DNA of 64,000 bases from Terrimonas ginsenosidimutans (GTDB taxonomy: Bacteria > Bacteroidota > Bacteroidia > Chitinophagales > Chitinophagaceae), in contig NZ_JAKLTR010000010.1 in NCBI RefSeq assembly GCF_022012415.1, positions 124,001 through 188,000 on the forward strand, in the 5' to 3' direction. Each line of letters begins with the position of its first letter. The first letter of the stretch is position 1. The notes under the pieces are model-generated. The model saw only the letters and a list, made by a program, of their open reading frames with translations. It made no database searches and was not told the DNA's origin. The position numbers and the translations under genes are program-made. Of this stretch, positions 35,718 to 43,648 are shown one piece after another.

Positions 35718-38700
35718 ATGCAAAAAGCAAATATCATAACCGTTATTGCACTGCTGTTATTCCCCGCAGCAGGTCTGGTCATCAGCGACAACAATATCAC
35801 CCGTTGGATCGTCAGCTTATCGCTGATCGCTTATCCGCTTGTGGTATTGCTGATGCAGCCTTTGATCAGGAGAGACTCCATTGAAACAGACAGGCTGGAT
35901 TACCGCAACTATTTCTTTTCAATAGGATTTCGTTCAAAATATACACACCTGTTCATCCTCATGTGGTTTACCATACTGTTCGCTAAAATGGACATGGGGA
36001 TGGCATACGTCTTCTTTCTGAGTTCGTCCTTATCGTGGTTCTTTGTCGTATTCCTTGCAGGACTTCGCCATAGAAAAAGGCTGTTGAACATCCTGCCGGT
36101 TGGAAGCACCGTGATCCTTATCGCAGGCTTCCTGCTGATGCACGCATTTCTGTTCTTTGAATTTGGAGGCAGTGAAAAAAGGATCTCTTTACCGGTTAAT
36201 ACGAACACTTTCCATTCCCGATTTCTCAGTATTCTGGGTAAAACAGAAACTGCCATTGCACAATCCTCTGCGCTTAACAGCGATAAAACACCGGGTATTG
36301 CGGAAATGGAGCGCGCAGAGCAGAACAGATGGTTCATCGAAAACTATGCGGCGGAACAAGGCTGGACAAGCGCTATAAAGCCCCATTTTTCCGTAGGAAG
36401 CAACTATGCTACCCAGCTCAGCGATACTTTACCGGTAAGATATATGGTAGCCGAGCACGGATTTCTTGCAACAGCACTGCCGATACTACTATTACTTTCA
36501 CTGGTGATCTTCCCGATCAGATCTGTTTCAGAAGCGCATAATGAAACAACCGGCTACAGTGCCGGCAATCTTTTCAGCATATATTTCCTGATGCAGTTGA
36601 TCTGTTTTGGAGGGATTGATATACTGATCAACAGCAATGCTTTTCCTTTTACAGGTATCAGCTACTTCATCTTTGCCGTAAATGACCTTTCATACACGCT
36701 GGCTTTTCTGGGAACAGTGGCTATAGCGTGTACCTTATATAAACGCCAGGAAAATGCGAATCTCGCCCGCTGGCATATCCGCCAGTCTTTTTCCTTTTTG
36801 CTGCCATTGGCAATTTTTGCAGTGATCGCACTTGGTTTTTCGCTGATCAGAAAGACCGCGGGGAACTACGCACTGGAAACGCTGAAAAGCGACCTTGTGT
36901 ACTGTTCTGAAAAACTCAATGACGGCATTTCCACAAGGATCGGATCATTACCCCTGGAAGAACAAAAGAAATTCAGACGACTCGACGCCCCTGCTTTCTA
37001 TCGTGAGCTGATCAGTGATCCAGAAGTTGCCGCGCTCTTCCCTGAGATGCAGCAGCAAAGTCCGGCGGCAAGCGATATCCTGCAAAAATTCCTGAATACC
37101 AATACGGACAAGAACAACCCGACGAACCTGCTGTTTGTAGAAAAAGACCGGGAATCAGGATGGAAGATCAAAGTGAATGAATGGTTCTTTATAAAAGCCT
37201 CGTTGAACAACCGGGAAACGTTATCTCCTGCCGCTGTTCTCGGATATACGGGAAAGCATTCCGGGCCTGTTGGAGGATTCAATTATAATGGAATTTCGGT
37301 TGCTGCAAAAGATGTTTTTAAATCAACGCGTTCCGCCGCAAATGTCAATCTGCTTGCGCTGCCGGCAGCAGCTTTCAGGAGGCTTCCTGCAGAAGAGGCC
37401 GATAATTCCTGTGTATATTTTGCCCAGGCAAATGTGCCCGGTGCCATGATCGATGCAAACAATGGTCAACCCGAAAGCCAGCCTTACGCTGTTCGCGTAA
37501 ATGAACGTGATGGCTTCACGGTAGAAGCTGATGCAAAAAAAGGAGATATTACTTTCTTTCACGGTGGTATACTGACCGATGAATTGCTGGCACGACCTTT
37601 CTGGATAAATGGTAAATACCAGTACCTGTATCCTGAAAGCAATCATAAGCTATATACATATATGCTTAGCCATAACATGAAGAATTCTGCGAAAGATGCC
37701 GCTGTTCAGCTGACGCTTGATGTGCATCTTCAAAAAGATCTTGATAATCTTTTAAGTACTGTATATGACAGTTCCAAAGTAAAAGCAAGTATTACTGTTA
37801 CGGACGGTGAAGCGAACTTCCGTGCAATGGCGCAAAATGAACTGTACAAAGAAGATCGTACAGATCATATACAGATCGATCCCAATTATTTCACCTCGCT
37901 TTCCGAGCTGTTCACGCTTACTTATAAACTGTCTGACGCAAACGCAAACCGATTGATCCAACGGCGCAGTCTTATCAGCGACGGAAAACCTGGAAGCACC
38001 ATCAAACCATTCACCTGGGCAGCCGTGATCGATGGTTTTGCCGGAAGATGGAACGAACTGGATCTGATGCCTGCCGGCATTAATGAACAGGATATCACCA
38101 AAAGCAGCGAAGGGAATGAAAGTGTGAAGTTCTTTGCCGGCAGACAGGTATTCCCTATCTCGCTCGACGAACACGGTTCACTGGCTGCCAAAAACTTCCT
38201 CGCTTTCTCAAAAAACAGCTATCATCTGCTGATCAATTATCTTGGTTCATTTGAGAAGGAGCAATTAAAGGCAACTCCGCTCGCGTCCAACTATCGCTAT
38301 GATGCGCAGCAAACCGGCATCCTGGTTAAAGATAATGGGCCTTCTACTTTGCAAACTTATCCGCAGGTCCGCCTTGGTAGCCAGACATATCATTTTAATA
38401 GTAGTCTCGATAAATGGCCTCAGAATGGACTTGATCCGGATAAACTGTTTGGTAATCCCCAAAGTGTAATGGCGAAAGGCTTTGCGCAAAATTTCCATAC
38501 TATTACCAATAGTGATTCGACCGGCGCAAGGTACAGCCGTCAGAAATGGTACTTTGAAAATATTGAAGACAGCATTCTCGTAACAAACAATCTCTTTACC
38601 GATGGTCTGCTGCCACAATTTTCTACGTACGAGGAAGACCGACGTTCTGTAAAACGCAATGACCTTCCAGGAGGGTCTTACCTCACATTCAGAGCATCGC

Positions 38701-39281
38701 AGGTAGGTGCGGAAATATATAAAGTTTCGCCGGCCACACTCTGCCAGATGGCGGTGAGTATGACAAAGCTGGATAGAAGCCTGAAATTAAAATTCATCCA
38801 GCAGCAACGGGCAACCCGGGATACGATCAACTGGATCTATGACCAGGATGGTTATAACAATGCAGAAGCTTTATACAGAATCAGACGCAGCACCGTTTAT
38901 GAAAGTATGAGACTTTCCAATGCAGAGCCCGGAGGTACCGCCTATTCGATATTCAACGCGCCAGCCCAGGACGGCGTAGCACTGAATAAGGGAACAATGG
39001 TGATTGACGGCAAGACCTTCTACCTGTATACAAAAACAGGAACAGCAGATGAGTCGGATCATGACACTTCCGCAAGAAGAAAGAACCTGCTGATCATTAT
39101 CTCCAACCGCGAAATGCATACGGGAGAATTGAAACAGGATAAACCGATCCGCTGCATGGCGTTATATGTTCAACTGAGAAATCACCCGACACATATCTGG
39201 TCTGAACAGGATAAAGCAATGATCAGAAGATCGATCACACTGATCGCAAGATCAGCTTCATTCAGCAATTATTTCAATTGA
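35718..39281 (+). CDS. Fusion of SEDS (FtsW/RodA-like) and penicillin-binding transpeptidase domains
   Basis: Residues 1-380 hold about nine membrane helices. One stretch reads SDTLPVRYMVAEHGF (about 236-250), which resembles the HTDFIFAVIAEELGF segment of SEDS glycosyltransferases, including a nearby Asp. Another reads NAFPFTGISYFIF (about 308-320), which resembles the PxTGxxLPFxSYG segment. Residues 390-1187 are periplasmic and contain a transpeptidase with Ser760-T-I-K763 in GKPGSTIKPF, Ser831-K-N833, and Lys1106-T-G1108 in YTKTGTAD. SEDS enzymes polymerise lipid II and class B PBPs crosslink it, normally as two proteins; here both appear in one chain of 1187 residues. The transpeptidase motifs are clear; the SEDS part is diverged and its activity is inferred. 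Confidence 0.82.
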   Translation: MQKANIITVIALLLFPAAGLVISDNNITRWIVSLSLIAYPLVVLLMQPLIRRDSIETDRLDYRNYFFSIGFRSKYTHLFILMWFTILFAKMDMGMAYVFFLSSSLSWFFVVFLAGLRHRKRLLNILPVGSTVILIAGFLLMHAFLFFEFGGSEKRISLPVNTNTFHSRFLSILGKTETAIAQSSALNSDKTPGIAEMERAEQNRWFIENYAAEQGWTSAIKPHFSVGSNYATQLSDTLPVRYMVAEHGFLATALPILLLLSLVIFPIRSVSEAHNETTGYSAGNLFSIYFLMQLICFGGIDILINSNAFPFTGISYFIFAVNDLSYTLAFLGTVAIACTLYKRQENANLARWHIRQSFSFLLPLAIFAVIALGFSLIRKTAGNYALETLKSDLVYCSEKLNDGISTRIGSLPLEEQKKFRRLDAPAFYRELISDPEVAALFPEMQQQSPAASDILQKFLNTNTDKNNPTNLLFVEKDRESGWKIKVNEWFFIKASLNNRETLSPAAVLGYTGKHSGPVGGFNYNGISVAAKDVFKSTRSAANVNLLALPAAAFRRLPAEEADNSCVYFAQANVPGAMIDANNGQPESQPYAVRVNERDGFTVEADAKKGDITFFHGGILTDELLARPFWINGKYQYLYPESNHKLYTYMLSHNMKNSAKDAAVQLTLDVHLQKDLDNLLSTVYDSSKVKASITVTDGEANFRAMAQNELYKEDRTDHIQIDPNYFTSLSELFTLTYKLSDANANRLIQRRSLISDGKPGSTIKPFTWAAVIDGFAGRWNELDLMPAGINEQDITKSSEGNESVKFFAGRQVFPISLDEHGSLAAKNFLAFSKNSYHLLINYLGSFEKEQLKATPLASNYRYDAQQTGILVKDNGPSTLQTYPQVRLGSQTYHFNSSLDKWPQNGLDPDKLFGNPQSVMAKGFAQNFHTITNSDSTGARYSRQKWYFENIEDSILVTNNLFTDGLLPQFSTYEEDRRSVKRNDLPGGSYLTFRASQVGAEIYKVSPATLCQMAVSMTKLDRSLKLKFIQQQRATRDTINWIYDQDGYNNAEALYRIRRSTVYESMRLSNAEPGGTAYSIFNAPAQDGVALNKGTMVIDGKTFYLYTKTGTADESDHDTSARRKNLLIIISNREMHTGELKQDKPIRCMALYVQLRNHPTHIWSEQDKAMIRRSITLIARSASFSNYFN

Positions 39282-39286
39282 CAGCT

Positions 39287-39685
39287 ATGAACAAGTTTTC
39301 AATAACACTGACCGGAGTTCTTCTGGCGGCCACTACCCTTCTCTTTGCGTGTAAGCAAAAGGAACAGGAAAATAAGCCTTCTGCGATCAGCCATGTGGTG
39401 AGCGATAGTCTTAAAGTATGGTGTAAAAACAAAATGCCCGCCAGCAGGATCCTGGAAGAGGCTGCAAACTTAAAACTGGTATTTTTTGAAGAAGAGCTTA
39501 ATCTTTTGTGGAGGCCGGCCTACAGGGAAGATCTTGTAAAGGAAATGGCAGACAGGGGCAATTTTAGCTGGGAAGAATTGCCTGCGCATGAAGGAAACAG
39601 GCGCTGGCAATTATCACTCAACTTTCAACAGGAGGACTCCACGTACGCCACGCCCAATAATCTGTTGTTATATTTGTTCCGGTAA
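39287..39685 (+). CDS. Small lipoprotein of the wall operon
   Basis: ATG at 39287 begins a lipoprotein signal (MNKFSITLTGVLLAATTLLF) with lipobox LLFAC and Cys22. A TTG at 39278 would overlap the previous stop and adds only three residues, so it was not used. The mature part of about 110 residues is mixed alpha/beta, with a conserved-looking WRPAYREDLVKEMADRG segment, and matches no family known to me. The last codon overlaps the next gene by one base (TAATG). It is probably in the inner or outer membrane facing the periplasm, close to the wall enzyme. Confidence 0.75.
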   Translation: MNKFSITLTGVLLAATTLLFACKQKEQENKPSAISHVVSDSLKVWCKNKMPASRILEEAANLKLVFFEEELNLLWRPAYREDLVKEMADRGNFSWEELPAHEGNRRWQLSLNFQQEDSTYATPNNLLLYLFR

Positions 39686-40746
39686 TGACAGACGATAATA
39701 TATATAAAGACAAGGATTTTGCAATTTATTGCCTCACACTTTATTTCAGGGGAAATAAGCAGGATCTGTCTATTGCGCTGGCCGATTTAAAAGCGAGCAA
39801 TAAAACAGCTGTAGAGTTTCTCGAACAATTCTTTCAACGAAAAAACGAGGATAAAGAAGCGATAACCAAACAGATCAATGAATGGAAGAGAACATATAAG
39901 AAGAAAAAAAAGCTACGAATTTCTTTCAGAAAACTTCTTCTTCCAATAGGAATACTGGTCCTGTTTGCTGCAGGTTATTTTGCCTGGAAGGCCATAGCGG
40001 CAGGAGATCCAGTTAAAGAGCCGGAGAACCCGGACAGGCTCTATGTGATCACGACCTCCGGGTTCCGGGCAAGAAACACTCCCTCTTCACCGGGAGGCAA
40101 CAGGAAATACTTCCGATATGGAGATACGGTTACCAATCTTCACGACACATTAAATGGCTGGGTAAAGTTCAGCTCCCAGGAGAAGCTACAATACGGCCCT
40201 TCGAAATACTTCGCTACTGAAAGTGTATTCAGGGCGCATGATTCGCTTTTTGCGGATTTTCATTACCTCCCTTCGCTTGAAACGATAAACAGTAAGGCTG
40301 CATTTTGTATCCGCGAATTCATAGACAGATCGCTTCATTCATCAGTCAAAGAATGGCATATTCCACTGCAGTCACTGGAAATAAAACCCGCGAGGCATGC
40401 TGTGTTGAGTTTACCGCGAGCGGTGGATTATGTAAAAGTAGATGGTGAAGGTGAGTTGGAAAAGTATCACCTGTTATTGGTATCAAGGAGGCAAATACAG
40501 TCGCCGGACTCGATCAATCACTACGCTTTACTGCTGGAATTGTTACCAAACGGCTCAGTGATCAGGCGGGCTGATTTCCCTTTATCAATTGCAGAAACCA
40601 GCTGCTACATTACTGTAAACAATGTCGACAGATTCCTGAGAGGAAACATTAACGGGAATGTGTTTTTGCGAACGGACAAGGAAAGGTTATTGCGACTGAA
40701 CTGGACAAAGGGAATGGAAGCGCCGAAATGGGAGTGGATGGAATGA
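39685..40746 (+). CDS. Single-pass membrane protein with SH3-like domain
   Basis: A charged cytoplasmic region (1-84, ending in KKKKKLRISFRK) precedes one membrane helix (about 85-105, LLLPIGILVLFAAGYFAW). The outside part begins with a bacterial SH3-like module (about 118-185) with TTSGFRARNTPSSPGG, YGDTVTNL and GWVKFSS. Such modules often bind peptidoglycan peptides. The remaining 165 residues have no known fold. The start overlaps the lipoprotein stop by one base, and the gene ends the operon before a bidirectional terminator. Binding to wall material is inferred from the SH3-like fold. Confidence 0.75.
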   Translation: MTDDNIYKDKDFAIYCLTLYFRGNKQDLSIALADLKASNKTAVEFLEQFFQRKNEDKEAITKQINEWKRTYKKKKKLRISFRKLLLPIGILVLFAAGYFAWKAIAAGDPVKEPENPDRLYVITTSGFRARNTPSSPGGNRKYFRYGDTVTNLHDTLNGWVKFSSQEKLQYGPSKYFATESVFRAHDSLFADFHYLPSLETINSKAAFCIREFIDRSLHSSVKEWHIPLQSLEIKPARHAVLSLPRAVDYVKVDGEGELEKYHLLLVSRRQIQSPDSINHYALLLELLPNGSVIRRADFPLSIAETSCYITVNNVDRFLRGNINGNVFLRTDKERLLRLNWTKGMEAPKWEWME

Positions 40747-40748
40747 AT

Positions 40749-40780
40749 GGAGGAAATAGCAGTCCGATCCTATTGCCTCC
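40749..40780. terminator. Bidirectional terminator-like hairpin
   Basis: GGAGGAAATAG (40749-40759) pairs with CTATTGCCTCC (40770-40780) with one A/G mismatch. It lies between the convergent wall operon and the M56-amidase gene. T-runs are weak on both sides. Confidence 0.6.
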
Positions 40781-40805
40781 CATTTCGCATCTTCACAGAT
40801 AAGCC

Positions 40806-42311
40806 TTATGTCGCTGCACTATCAAGCAGCACGGCCAATACGATACGCACGACCTTTTCCCTGTTTTCTTTATTATTGAAAAACTCAAGATCTTTTTGAT
40901 TGTTTATATAACCACATTGAAGCATTACTGAAGGGACATTGTTCTGGTCAAGCACATACACACCCGCATCATTTCGCTGTTTAACCACTTTTTCCGCTTT
41001 ATAAACTGAAGATAATTTTTCAAGCAATGCGGAAGCGATCACTTTACCTCCCATATCTTCCCGTTTCCCCGCTATGAAAATATCAAAACCGGAACGATTG
41101 GCCTGGTAAGCATCTGCTTTGCCTGTAGAGTTAACATGAAAGCTAAAAAACATGTCCGGCTTAGCTTCTTTAGAGATCCTGAGCCTGTTCATCAGATCTT
41201 CCTGCTTCGTTTTTCCAATAGCTTCTTCATTTTCTCTCGTCAATATCACTTTGATCCCGTATTCGGGAGCTAATGACTGCATAAGAGTGGCGAACTCAAG
41301 GGTCATCGTAGCTTCTTCAAACCTGTGATCGGGGCTTTTCGCACCCGGATCAAACCCACCATGACCGGCGTCCACAACGACAGTGAGCTCTTTTTTACCG
41401 GGAGAATTAACCCTAACAGGTTTCAAACGGAACGCAACCATTCCGAATAATACGGCGGCTAAAGGCAGGATCATGAACTGACGTGCATACCGCGATCTGG
41501 TAATACTGGTTTTTGTGATCATGGCTATTCTTCTTTTTATCTGATTATGAAAAAAAGGGTTGACAAGTGATTGTTTTGTTCTTAATGAACGCATCAATAG
41601 CAATTCAGCATAGTCTCCACTGCTATTGTCCAGCGCCGCTGGTTCATCTGCAAGAAATTCATGAATAACCCGCAGTTCTTTCTTGATGAGATGAAAAAAT
41701 GGATTGACCCAATATATGATCGTCAACAGCTCTGTGAGGATCACGTCATAACTATGTTTCTGTTGAACATGTATCATTTCATGATGAAATATCTGCTTTC
41801 CCTTCTCGGATTGCAGATCAACCTCATCATCCCAAAAAACAATATTGAAAAAGGAAAAAGGAGTTCCTGCTTCTTTTGTCAGGAACACCTTAACATTTCC
41901 CACTTGCTTATAGTGGTAAAACAATGCGGTCTTCCTGAGTTTGTTCAGACCTATAAGTAATCTCCCCAAAAACAATAATGCGACCGACACGTACACCACT
42001 GTTAAGATCATTGACCAGGAAACAGTCGATTGCTCGGGCAACGATATGGAGGGAACTCCTGTTGGTTGTTGTTCTGATGGATCGACGTAAACTGTTTCCA
42101 GCAAACGAACCATCCCCTGGCTTTCACTACCCGAAGCCGGCCATGTCAGCGGAATGGAGATACAGGGTATCAGTACGCTGAGCACGCACACCATTAAAAG
42201 GCAAAAACGGTTAAACCGGTTAAATGATCCGTTTCGCAAAAACAGATGATAATATCCATATAAAAGTCCAGACAGGACGATCACCTGACCGATATAGATA
42301 AGCAGCTTCAT
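40806..42311 (-). CDS. Fusion of BlaR1-type M56 metalloprotease and Amidase_3 domain
   Basis: The N-terminal half is a BlaR1/MecR1-like membrane protease with helices near residues 5-25, 36-55 and 100-120 and a further helix near 278-296. Its zinc motif is HEMIH (177-181), with HEFLADE (217-223) further on. The C-terminal half (308-501) is an N-acetylmuramoyl-L-alanine amidase fold of the Amidase_3 type, with DAGHGG (His317), FEEAT (Glu332/333) and FSFHVNS (His392). The expected catalytic Glu of the VLVExGF motif is Gln465 (VMLQCGY). BlaR1 normally carries a beta-lactam-binding domain here. I infer a sensor that binds wall fragments without cutting them. No blaI-like repressor gene is adjacent. 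Confidence 0.88.
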   Translation of the reverse strand: MKLLIYIGQVIVLSGLLYGYYHLFLRNGSFNRFNRFCLLMVCVLSVLIPCISIPLTWPASGSESQGMVRLLETVYVDPSEQQPTGVPSISLPEQSTVSWSMILTVVYVSVALLFLGRLLIGLNKLRKTALFYHYKQVGNVKVFLTKEAGTPFSFFNIVFWDDEVDLQSEKGKQIFHHEMIHVQQKHSYDVILTELLTIIYWVNPFFHLIKKELRVIHEFLADEPAALDNSSGDYAELLLMRSLRTKQSLVNPFFHNQIKRRIAMITKTSITRSRYARQFMILPLAAVLFGMVAFRLKPVRVNSPGKKELTVVVDAGHGGFDPGAKSPDHRFEEATMTLEFATLMQSLAPEYGIKVILTRENEEAIGKTKQEDLMNRLRISKEAKPDMFFSFHVNSTGKADAYQANRSGFDIFIAGKREDMGGKVIASALLEKLSSVYKAEKVVKQRNDAGVYVLDQNNVPSVMLQCGYINNQKDLEFFNNKENREKVVRIVLAVLLDSAAT

Positions 42312-42360
42312 TTGATAAGATTTAAATCCGCAATGCGAACAAACACTGAAACGAATCTAT

Positions 42361-42396
42361 AACTATTTTATTAGTTTATCAACTAAAATATTAGTT
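42361..42396. promoter_or_regulatory. Operator-like array of TTAGTT half-sites
   Basis: TTAGTT (42371-42376), AACTAA (42381-42386) and TTAGTT (42391-42396) alternate in orientation at exact ten-base steps. A weaker AACTAT precedes at 42361-42366. The array lies in the divergent gap between the M56-amidase gene and the kinase gene. It fits a dimeric repressor of the BlaI/MecI class in spacing, but that is inference. Confidence 0.65.
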
Positions 42397-42477
42397 AATT
42401 ATCCGGTAATTATCGAATTGAGACTTTCGTCGGTCTATCTATCAATTCATCCGAATTGCTGTGGGAAATTTGCATGG

Positions 42478-43584
42478 ATGCCTAGTTTTGCGGATAGTCT
42501 TACCACCACCAAGAATATGCAATTAAGAAAATACTGGACTAAAAAAGCTATTTGGGGAATCAGCAGGGGGGAGCTTGGAACCTGGTTTTTATACAATTTT
42601 TTCTGGGGCTCTCTATTTTTCCTGGTATTGATCATCGCCTATGAGATCCCGGATCTTAAAAAGCAGACCGTAGTTGTTGGCTTCGACATTGCGATAAAGA
42701 TGCTTTTGACCATACCAAGCTGGTTCCTCGTCTTCAGGGTCTGGAAGAACAAACCATTGAGCTTCCTGATCTCGTTTCATCTTATCTACATGATCCTGTT
42801 CGGGCTGGCCTGGGTATATAGTTTTGGCTATGGCATAAGAGCAATAGAGTTCAAAAGACCGCCATTCGTATTTCATGAAATGATGGTCGATTTTTATATC
42901 AGTGTTGTTTTCTACAGTCTGCAGTTCGCCATCTTCCATGCATATCACTATTTGCAACGGACCAAACGGCAGCTGAAACGGGAACAGGAATTGAAGGATC
43001 TTGCTTATCAGAGTGAGATCAAAGCATTGAAGGCGCAGATCGAACCTCATTTTCTTTTCAATACCTTAAACTCGATCAGTGCGTCCGTTCCGCCTTCACT
43101 TGAAAAAACACGGGTACTGATCGCGCAACTCGCGGATACATTCCGTTACGCGCTAAAAGTGAGCGAACGGCAGATGGTAACACTGGAAGAAGAGTTGGAA
43201 TTTGTAAAAACCTGGCTGGCATTGGAACATCACCGCTTCGGTGAGCGATTAACTGTCGAATACGACATAGAACCATCTGTTCTTTGCGTCCAGGTTCCTC
43301 CAATGATCTTACAACCTCTTATTGAGAATGCATTGAATCATGGCATTAGTCCACTTGTAAAAGGCGGAACAGTATCTGTTACCTGCAGGCAAACAGAGGC
43401 GTTCGTTCATATTACAATCAGCGACAGTGGTGTTGGGTACGATGGTAATATTGATGACCTCCTGCAAAAAGGTATAGGTCTGAAAAGTACTGCTGAAAGA
43501 ATTGACCGGCTGTTTAATGAAAAACTGGAGATAAAGAGAAACGTGCAGGGGCTAAGGGTAATGTTCCGTATCCCTGTTTCTTAA
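42478..43584 (+). CDS. LytS-type sensor histidine kinase
   Basis: Four hydrophobic segments lie in residues 25-150 and form a membrane sensor. The kinase core has His in IEPHFLFNTLNSI, N-box LQPLIENALNHG, G1 box DSGVGYDGN and G2 box KGIGLKST, so all boxes are present. ATG at 42478 was chosen; a TTG at 42418 extends the frame by 20 residues and ATG at 42517 shortens it by 13. The gene is divergent from the M56-amidase gene and shares its operator-like region. The likely partner, a LytTR regulator, is convergent and 60 bases away. Its closeness to the wall genes suggests envelope sensing. Confidence 0.9.
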   Translation: MPSFADSLTTTKNMQLRKYWTKKAIWGISRGELGTWFLYNFFWGSLFFLVLIIAYEIPDLKKQTVVVGFDIAIKMLLTIPSWFLVFRVWKNKPLSFLISFHLIYMILFGLAWVYSFGYGIRAIEFKRPPFVFHEMMVDFYISVVFYSLQFAIFHAYHYLQRTKRQLKREQELKDLAYQSEIKALKAQIEPHFLFNTLNSISASVPPSLEKTRVLIAQLADTFRYALKVSERQMVTLEEELEFVKTWLALEHHRFGERLTVEYDIEPSVLCVQVPPMILQPLIENALNHGISPLVKGGTVSVTCRQTEAFVHITISDSGVGYDGNIDDLLQKGIGLKSTAERIDRLFNEKLEIKRNVQGLRVMFRIPVS

Positions 43585-43598
43585 ATATAATTTCAGAT

Positions 43599-43648
43599 AT
43601 GATCGTCATTCCTGCTGCTTGTGGCATACCAGGAACGGCGGTCATCAT
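43599..43648. terminator. Imperfect hairpin between convergent kinase and regulator genes
   Basis: ATGATCGTCATTCCTG (43599-43614) pairs imperfectly with CAGGAACGGCGGTCATCAT (43630-43648). It overlaps the regulator stop codon and could end both transcripts. There is no strong T-run. Confidence 0.45.

Noticed and set aside
39278-39286. TTG start for the small lipoprotein
   Set aside because: ATG at 39287 gives a proper lipoprotein signal without overlapping the previous stop.
42418-42477. TTG-started extension of the LytS-type kinase
   Set aside because: The 20 extra residues look non-coding and lie directly after the operator array; an ATG at 42478 is available.
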